Part shown: positions 57,475 through 64,000 of the stretch, one piece after another | Layout: each line of letters begins with the position of its first letter | Numbering within the stretch: position 1 is the stretch's first letter | Source: Rhizoclosmatium globosum | Lineage: Eukaryota; Chytridiomycota; Chytridiomycetes; Chytridiales; Chytriomycetaceae | Assembly (NCBI GenBank): GCA_002104985.1 | Contig: MCGO01000106.1 | Location: forward strand, 1-64,000 | Direction: 5' to 3' | Length of the DNA: 64,000 nt | Notes under the pieces: model-generated | Told to the model about the DNA's origin: nothing | The model's input: the letters and a program-made list of their open reading frames with translations, nothing else | Database searches by the model: none | Program-made: the position numbers and the translations under genes

Positions 57475-58787
57475 ATGGCACACCAGCCCACCACACTCGA
57501 CAGTCTTCCCCAAGAAGTTCTTGAGCACATCTTTTCGTTTCTGTCGATCGAAGGCGCGCAGCAACACCGCCGCCTCAGCCGCCGCTTCTCGTCCGTGCTT
57601 TCGTCGTCTGCGTTTCTGCGATCGCTTCTTCGGCGAAACTGTTCGGCCTCTGATTGGCTGGCCTCAGAACCAACCGCCGCGGATCGTTCCTTCTTTTCGA
57701 ATTGGCCACACAATCTCAAACGCGCATTTGCTGAGATTGCGTCGCACTCACGGCTGCACATTGGATTCAGTCGCTGTGAACTGTCTGGCGCGATTCCGGA
57801 TGAGATTGGCGCATTGCTGAACTTGCTTTCGCTCTGCTTGGACCATAATGAACTTGCTGGCTTGCTGCCGCCTTCCTTGTCACTGCTCTCAAACTTGAAG
57901 TCTCTCAACTGCTCAAATAATCATATTGAAGGTCCTATCCCTTTCGAAATTGGGAACCTGGTCTCCCTCGAATACCTATACCTCGAACAAAATAGGCTGT
58001 CTGGCTCCATCCCTGCCTCAATTGGAAATCTATCCAGCCTCAAAAAGTTGATGCTCACTCAAAATTGCTTGTCTGGTTCCATTCCTCCAGAAATTGGTGC
58101 TCTGTCACGGTTAAATACTCTCTCACTCAGTCACAATTTCCTCACTGGTCCTATTCCTCCGGAAATTGGTCTCCTAGAGTCTCTGCAGTTTTGTAAACTC
58201 TCGTTCAATAATCTGACTGGCTCTATTCCTCCTGAAATCGGGAGGCTTGTGCGTTTACATGGTACTGTATTTATGAGTGAATTGTGGAGTCAGTTATACA
58301 GCGAGTTTTACGAATTGTAGAACGAGGTCATGAGCGGAACTCGTTGCCTTAAGGCAAGGCCACTGAGAGAGTGAGCGCAGCGAACAGTCTTTTGCGAAGC
58401 GAACTGTGGATCGAGTTTACAACTTTTGAAGCGAGGTCGCGAGCGGAACTCTTTGCTGTCAGATACCAAAAAGTGACCAAATTCTTTCAATTCAATATCG
58501 CTGAGGCAGGTGATGAGTGAATACAGTGAATACAGCAACATCCTGCCAACTAGATAGCAACAGGACATAATTTTAACCCTTGCCCATACAGGTCTCTACG
58601 TGAACCATAATAATCTTACTGGCCCATCCCTGCCAAAATAGGCAACCTGGTGAATCTGTGGCAATTCAACGTGTCGCGAAACCAACTAAGTGGGTCTGTG
58701 CCGAACGAAATCAAGAATTTCGTGCACTTGAATTACCTAAATTTGTCAGAAAATGAGTATCTAGACAAGGTAGTTCATGAGATATGA
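57475..58787 (+). CDS. F-box protein with plant-type leucine-rich repeats
   Basis: F-box at residues 8-45 (LDSLPQEVLEHIFSFLSIEG, QHRRLSRRFSSVL). It is followed by LRRs of the plant extracellular type, unusual for an intracellular F-box protein: SGAIPDEIGALLNLLSLCL, EGPIPFEIGNLVSLEYLYL, SGSIPASIGNLSSLKKLML, SGSIPPEIGALSRLNTLSL, TGPIPPEIGLLESLQFCKL, TGSIPPEIGRLVRLHG. A 330-nt intron (58262-58591) splits a Gly codon and is followed by LYVNHNNLTGP, KIGNLVNLWQFNVSRNQL and SVPNEIKNFVHLNYLNL, with stop at 58787. One C is missing near 58624 (PIPAKIG). There is no signal peptide. Such F-box/LRR genes are expanded in chytrids. Confidence 0.86.
58301..58458 (+). repeat. Direct repeat pair inside the LRR-gene intron
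   Basis: Two imperfect copies of a unit of about 48 bp, at 58301-58348 and 58411-58458, offset by 110 bp. Both have the core CGAGGTC followed by GAGCGGAACTC, preceded by CGAGTTT. GCGAA and GCGAG motifs are dense between them. The composition is unlike the small A/T-rich introns nearby. Confidence 0.65.
58344..58357. repeat. Perfect 14-bp palindrome TTGCCTTAAGGCAA
   Basis: Self-complementary 14-mer directly after the first repeat unit in the long LRR-gene intron. It could be a hairpin loop, a protein-binding site or the terminus of a small inserted element. Confidence 0.6.
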
Positions 58788-58970
58788 AGCAGAATCAGGC
58801 AGCATGGAGATTTTTGAATGAGCAAGGCTTTGTTGTTCCTTGAATTTACTTTTTGTTTAAAGGATATCATATTATATAGAATGTACAGCTTATGTATAAA
58901 ACGTGATTGGAAATATCAAGATCAGAGAGAGAGTTCCGGTTCAACCCGAAGAAAAAAGAAGCACCAGAAA

Positions 58971-60501
58971 ATGAAGACCGCCGTTATTGTGTCAGCCGTC
59001 CGAACGCCCGTCGGATCGTTTGGAAAGAAGCTCGCAAAGTTGACCGCGCCGCAACTTGGATCGATTGGTTTGTCTGTTTAGTTTGTGATTCGGCCAAAAG
59101 AAGTGGCGCGCTGACCCTTCCCCCAACTCTGGTTACAGCCATCAAAGGCGCGATTGCCAAATCCGGTCTTTCTGCTTCGAAAGTGGAAGAAGTGTTGATG
59201 GGAAATGTAGTGTCCGCGGGCGTGGGCCAGTCTCCAGCGAGACAGGCTGCCCTTGGAGCCGGGTGTCCTGAATCAACCGAGGCTGTCACTATCAACAAGG
59301 TCTGCGCATCTGGGCTCAAGGCAATCGTATTTGGTGCCATGAATGTCCAGCTTGGACTTCGTAAGGCTGTTGTTGCGGGTGGAATGGAGAGCATGTCGAA
59401 CGTGCCTTTCTACTTCCCTAGAAACGCTGCTTACGGACACCAGACTGCTCAAGATGGTATCATCAAGGACGGTCTCTGGGATGTGTACAACAATGTCCAC
59501 ATGGGTATGTTCCAGTCATATTATTCCTTCTCTTCGAACCATAACAAACTACAATTAACATAGGTAACTGCGCCGAAGAGACTGCTGCTGAATTCGGTCT
59601 TACCCGTGAGATTCAGGACGCTCACGCTATCGAGTCATACACTCGCTCTGCCAACGCGTGGAAGAACGGTGCTTTCAAGGAGGAAATCGTTCCTGTTATT
59701 TTGAAGGACAAGAAGAAGGGTGAATTGTCATTGATGAGGATGAGGAGTACAAGAATGTCAACTTTGATAAGGTAAATATGGGGGATCAAATCATAGAATA
59801 GTGAGCGTAGGCGGATTGTTTAGTGAGAGGTCACCAATCGAGCTGGAGAGCACAAATGTAGTATAATTATGATCGTCAAGCGTAACCAGCAAGCAGCACA
59901 ATGCATTCAAATGATATATGCTCACACCAATTCCCCACAGGTCCCACAACTCTCTGCCGCTTTGTCAAGGGCGGAACCGTCACGCCGCCAACTCCTCCAC
60001 CTTGAACGACGGAGCCTCCGCCGTCCTCATCATGTCCGAGAAGCCGCAAAGGCCGAAAACCTTACCCCACTCGCTCGTATCGTTTCCTACGCCGACGCAG
60101 CAACCTCTCCAAAGAAGTTCACCATCGCTCCATCCCTCGCCATCCCTATCGCCCTTGAACGTGCGGGTCTCACTGTCAAGGACATTTCGCTCTTTGAAAT
60201 CAACGAGGCTTTCAGTGTTGTTGTTCGTGCCAATGAAAAGATTTTGGGATTGGATCCAAAGAAAGTGAATGTGAATGGAGGTGGTGTTTCGTTGGGTCAT
60301 CCAATTGGGTATGTTTCCTTCCCTTTTTATTACTTGTTTGACGACAGTATTTTCGTGTTACTAACTCTGTTAACCATTAGTTCTTCTGGATCGCGTATCG
60401 TTGTTTCTTTGGTCCACATGCTCAAGAAGGGTCAGTTTGGTGTCGCTGGTATTTGTAACGGAGGCGGTGCCGCCTCTGCTATTGTTATTGAACGTCTTTA
60501 A
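58971..60501 (+). CDS. Acetyl-CoA C-acetyltransferase (ERG10-type thiolase)
   Basis: Condenses two acetyl-CoA into acetoacetyl-CoA, the first step towards sterols. The start at 58971 (MKTAVIVSAVRTPVGSFGK) is canonical and has no N-terminal extension, so cytosolic. Visible: VEEVLMGNVVSAGVGQSPAR, the nucleophile NKVCASGLKAI, VAGGMESMSN, LNDGASAVLIMSE, LFEINEAFSVVV, GGGVSLGHPIG, and the second catalytic Cys in GICNGGGAASAIV. Introns near 59066-59130, 59502-59562, about 59773-59940 and 60310-60380. Indels are likely near 59735 (ELSLMRMR in place of an acidic loop) and around 60000, where the reading frame changes. It ends at 60501. Confidence 0.93.
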
Positions 60502-60667
60502 TTTGGTTGTTGTTGATCAATAAGACTATCTTTTTCCTTAAAAACTTAGAGGTTCGTTAATGAAGAGTCATAGATTCATAAATAGTATGCTTAGAATACT
60601 ATCTCCGTAGTAGAGGAACATTTCTCAAGTTTACCCAACCAATTTGGAAACATTTTGGAAACTGTGC

Positions 60668-61410
60668 ATGAGGTATGTCAGAAGTCCGCCTTGACCTAGG
60701 CCTTGACCAGCCTGTCCTCCATATTCAGCTTTCACAACATCACAACTAACTGGAAACTTTAGTTATTTTCTTCCACATCTTCCATCAGGCTGGTAAGTCT
60801 CTTTGACAGCTTCAGTGCGCAGTTCCATCCACCTCTAACAATACACACTTGAAACCAGGCACGTCGATCAAGCAATCCGGAGCGAAGAAGACCGAGTCGT
60901 AGTCATCCGGTTCGGCCATGATTGGGACCCAACTTGTGTGCAGATGGACGAAGTGCTCTACAAATGCGCTGAACGACTTCGAAACTTTGCAGTTATTTAT
61001 CTTGCGGATACTACGGAGGTACCGGATTTCAACAGCATGTATGAAATTTACGATCCTTGCACTGTTATGTTCTTTTACAGGAATAAGCATATGTGAGTTT
61101 GTTTGATTTGGGAATGTGGCTGAGCTAATGTGGACATTATTGGCAGCATGGTCGATTTGGGAACTGGTAACAACAACAAGATTAATTGGGCGATAGATGA
61201 TACACAAGAATTCATTGATATTGTGTAAGTGTTTGGCTGATTCATTCTTTCAGTACTAATCGTTCATTTCCAGAGAAACGGTATTCCAGGGAGCAAGGAA
61301 GGGCCGTGGTCTTGTAGTTTCGCCCAAGGGTAAGTAATGTTTATATCATTGAAGTATTCAAACAGAAGCTAATGAAAACGCTAGATTACTCGACGAAATA
61401 CAAGTATTAA
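60668..61410 (+). CDS. DIM1/Dib1, U4/U6.U5 tri-snRNP thioredoxin-fold splicing protein
   Basis: Essential spliceosome component. Six exons splice exactly: 60668-60672, 60763-60792, 60859-61092, 61147-61224, 61274-61329, 61385-61410, total 429 nt, 142 residues, the canonical DIM1 length. The product starts MSYFLPHLPSGWHVDQAI, then VVVIRFGHDWDPTCVQMDEV, FAVIYLADTTEVPDFNSMYE, TVMFFYRNKHIMVDLGTGNN, NKINWAIDD, ARKGRGLVVSPKDYSTKYKY. The first exon contributes only ATGAG. Splice sites are all GT-AG and no indel is present. Conservation is so strong that the model is certain apart from the tiny first exon. Confidence 0.95.
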
Positions 61411-61585
61411 CCTTTCAATCGTGGAATAAATATGCATCAATAATATATTTTTATTGAATAGGGTCATTTGGAACTCTGTACGAATCATATACATACTCGG
61501 ATCACAACACTCAATACTATTTATTGGTTATGGAATAGAATTGTTTTATTTATTTATCAGTTCCATTTGTCAATATCAACCTATT

Positions 61586-64000
61586 TCAGACAGCCTTTGC
61601 ACCAGCAACAAACCGTTCAACCTTTCCGTGATCCTTAACCCCCTTTGAGGCCTCAACTCCACTCGAAACATCGACAGCCCCAGGCCCAATCAAAGCAACG
61701 GCCTTCCCAACATTCTCTGAATCCAACCCTCCAGCAACCCAAATCGGAACCCCACATCCCTTCACAAGACTCTTGGCCAGCTCCCAATCAAACGTAACCC
61801 CACTACCACCTTGCTGCTCAAGCCCCTTAACACCTGTATCCAACAACGCAGCGGCAAGGACTCCATTTCCTCTCTCAATCTGCGCAAGAACAGATATAGC
61901 CGTGTCACCCTTATGAACATGGAAGGCTTTGATCACAGGAACGCAAATCAGGGGAGCAAGAAGAGCAGGTCTTCCGAACCGTGGAATTGAACCATATCGA
62001 GTCCAGTCTCACGAACGATCGCGTTGATTTCTTCAAATGGAGTGTTGCTAAACACTCCGACAAAGAGGGGTGTGTTTGAGGATGAGGTTGCAATGTGAGT
62101 TTTGAGTGCAGTGTGGGAACGTGTGTACCATTCTTGGGTGCTGCAGAGGGGTGGACGGGCTGGGAGAGTGAATTTTTGGCGAGGAGTTGATTGAGTCAAG
62201 GTATCAATGATTTCTTTTGCTTTGGCGGGGTGACTTGACGTGGGGAAGGGGCGAAAATAAGGCCAATGAAGTTGGCACCGGATTTGGCGGCGATTTGGGC
62301 GTCAGAGACGTTTGTTATGCCGCAGACTTTGACGAGAGTCTTTTCTGGGGCGGATGGAGTAGATGAGGGCGTCGAAACAATGTCCATTGGTGTGGGGAGA
62401 CCAATCAAGTCGCGGATAAAAGACGCTTGTCTTTTGATTTCATCAAGTGTTCACCGACGAGGACTCCGGCGGCTCCACTAGCAACATACTTCTCAACATC
62501 ACTGCGACCGGTGATTCCACTCAAGGCAATCAAGATAGTGTCCTTTGGAACCATAGACGCCAAAGTCGAAGTTCTTGACATGTCAACAGTGAACGTATGC
62601 TATCCAATGCATTAATAAATATGTGTCAAATGACATTTTGGAAAGTACTCACCAAATCACGGTTGTTCACACCAATAATTTTTGCTCCAACATCAACCGC
62701 AATCCTCATCTCTTCAGCATTCGCAACCTCCACAAGCGGTTCCATGCCAAGTGCTCTCGAAACATCAATCAACCCCTTCAACACACCATCACCCAACAAA
62801 ATAGCAACAATCAACAAAACAGTATCCGCGCCAGCCAATCTCGCCTCATAAATCTGATATTCGTCGACAACGAAATCCTTACGAAGAATGCAGGTCTGTT
62901 CTCCAATCATCAACGGCTGCACGTGCAAGCTTCATATCCTGCAGAGTGCCTTAAACCAAGTTGGTTCAGTCAGCACAGAAATCGCAGACGCTCCACTCGT
63001 GGCATACAAAAGCGCCTGAGACGGCGCATGCGTGTCCATGTCAATGGGACCCTTTGACGGTGAGGCGCGCTTAATTTCCGCAAGGACAGCGACATTTGGA
63101 GCTGCCGCAAGGAGACGCTTCCCGAAATCAATCTGCTTTGGGGCGAGACCGAGCGACAACGCGGTTTGAAGTCTTTGAGGGAGTGGCCTGGGAGTTTAAC
63201 AGTTTCCTCGACGTCTCTGAGACGCTGTTCTGCGATTGTTTCGAGGATTGTCTTCTTGTGTGGGGCGGAGGTTGGAGCTGGGGAAGCGATGGAGGGGTGA
63301 TTGTGTTCAAGCTCAGTTCCGTTGAGTTGAGTTTGGAGATTTTGGAGAGGGGGATTCCGGAGCCGACAGCGCCGAGGCGTTTACGTTGGCTTTTGGGAGT
63401 TGCAACGTAGATTGGCCTTTGATATTTTTAAGGTTTTTAGAGGTGAGCTTGTGTAATTTGGAATAATAGGGATGGCTTACTTCTCAACCATGGTTTCCCA
63501 GAGACCTCCTTCCCAGCTCAAAAAGTTGGCGATCAAGCGGTTTCCTTCCTCACTCGCGATCGATTCGGGGTGATATTGACACCCTCCATAACAAATGTCT
63601 TGTGACGAACACCCATCACAACGCCAGATGGAGTGTACTCGTGATTTCAAGACAATCTGGCAAAGTGTTCTTGTCACCTGTTTCCGAGTCGAGGGTTAAG
63701 ATCAAGGTCCAAGAATGACGTCATATATCAAATAGCTCACCAGCAAGAGAGTGGTAACGAGTGACTTCAATGCCCTGACTAACGCCTTTGTACAATCCCT
63801 TTCCATCGTGCTTGACTGGAGAAGTCTTTCCGTGGACAATCTCGCCTGCAAACTTGACTGTTCCGCCATAGCATTCAAACATTGCCTGCTCTCCCAAACA
63901 GACTCCGAGGATAGGAACCTTTCCGCCAAACTCCTTAATGACTGCCATAGAGATTCCAGCATCTCTTGGGTGTCCAGGACCTGATACAAACGGGTAAGTG
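61586..64000 (-). CDS. Trifunctional tryptophan gene: anthranilate synthase glutaminase, IGP synthase, PRA isomerase (5' end outside window)
   Basis: Fungal TRPC/TRP1-type fusion, cut by the right edge. Reading leftwards: the class-I glutamine amidotransferase ([31 protein letters not shown] with the catalytic Cys, [44 protein letters not shown]). Then indole-3-glycerol-phosphate synthase ([78 protein letters not shown], then a [24 protein letters not shown] end). Last is phosphoribosylanthranilate isomerase ([66 protein letters not shown]), with stop at 61586. Missing bases (for example near 63577) and small introns break the frame. The N-terminal half of the glutaminase lies beyond 64000. 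Confidence 0.92.

Noticed and set aside
58301..58458. tRNA-derived or transposase-coding element in the LRR intron
   Set aside because: No A/B box pair, no anticodon arm and no open frame; only short direct repeats and a palindrome can be supported.
61586..64000. Functional link between KMO and the tryptophan-synthesis gene
   Set aside because: They lie more than 50 kb apart with unrelated genes between; co-occurrence in the window is not evidence of a cluster.

Overview
The window looks like nuclear DNA of a zoosporic (flagellated) fungus, most likely a chytrid (Chytridiomycota). The fungal signs are the tripartite tryptophan gene (glutamine amidotransferase, indole-glycerol-phosphate synthase and PRA isomerase in one gene), small GT-AG introns of about 40-100 nt, and close gene spacing. 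The zoosporic signs are an animal-type Na,K-ATPase-like pump, F-box proteins with plant-type leucine-rich repeats, and a large gene whose N-terminus resembles the ciliary protein ERICH3. The species cannot be named from the sequence. No tRNA, rRNA, CRISPR array, transposase or other mobile coding sequence was seen.

Layout. Positions 0-9 kb are all minus strand: PKA catalytic subunit, Sac1 phosphoinositide phosphatase, complex I subunit B14.5a, an unrecognised small protein, kynurenine 3-monooxygenase and a Kv-beta-type aldo-keto reductase. Positions 9-28 kb are plus strand: three tandem NADH-cytochrome b5 reductases, a P2C cation ATPase, riboflavin synthase, an F-box/LRR protein, an M3 peptidase, RAD17, PIG-X/PBN1 and ribosomal uL23. 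Positions 28-43 kb are mostly minus: beta-carbonic anhydrase, a protein with repeated PKA-type sites, a PIRH2-like E3 ligase, PABPN1, AK6/FAP7, ATP synthase epsilon and the ERICH3-like giant. A HERC-type RCC1/HECT ligase runs plus at 43.5-48.6 kb. Three unrecognised low-complexity proteins follow on minus, then four tandem C2H2 zinc-finger paralogues (52.9-57.4 kb). The window closes with an F-box/LRR gene, acetyl-CoA acetyltransferase and DIM1 on plus, and the tryptophan gene on minus, cut by the right edge.

Most neighbours are unrelated housekeeping genes. The only clear local families are the reductase trio and the zinc-finger quartet. The zinc-finger array is the most unusual locus: genes lie 0-30 bp apart, share an intron position inside finger 1, and each carries a duplicated acidic motif around ATDYG. 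Other standout points are a roughly 300-residue insertion just before the catalytic cysteine of the HECT ligase, a changed cation-binding residue in the P2C pump, lipid-helix-like repeats inserted in Sac1, and a repeat protein full of PKA-type phosphosites.

Caution: many genes are broken by single missing bases inside otherwise conserved motifs, including essential single-copy genes. Examples lie in PKA, Sac1, KMO, the aldo-keto reductase, two reductase copies, the P2C pump, the second LRR gene and TRP. I read these mainly as assembly deletions, so gene models are given as spans including introns, and starts are often uncertain.
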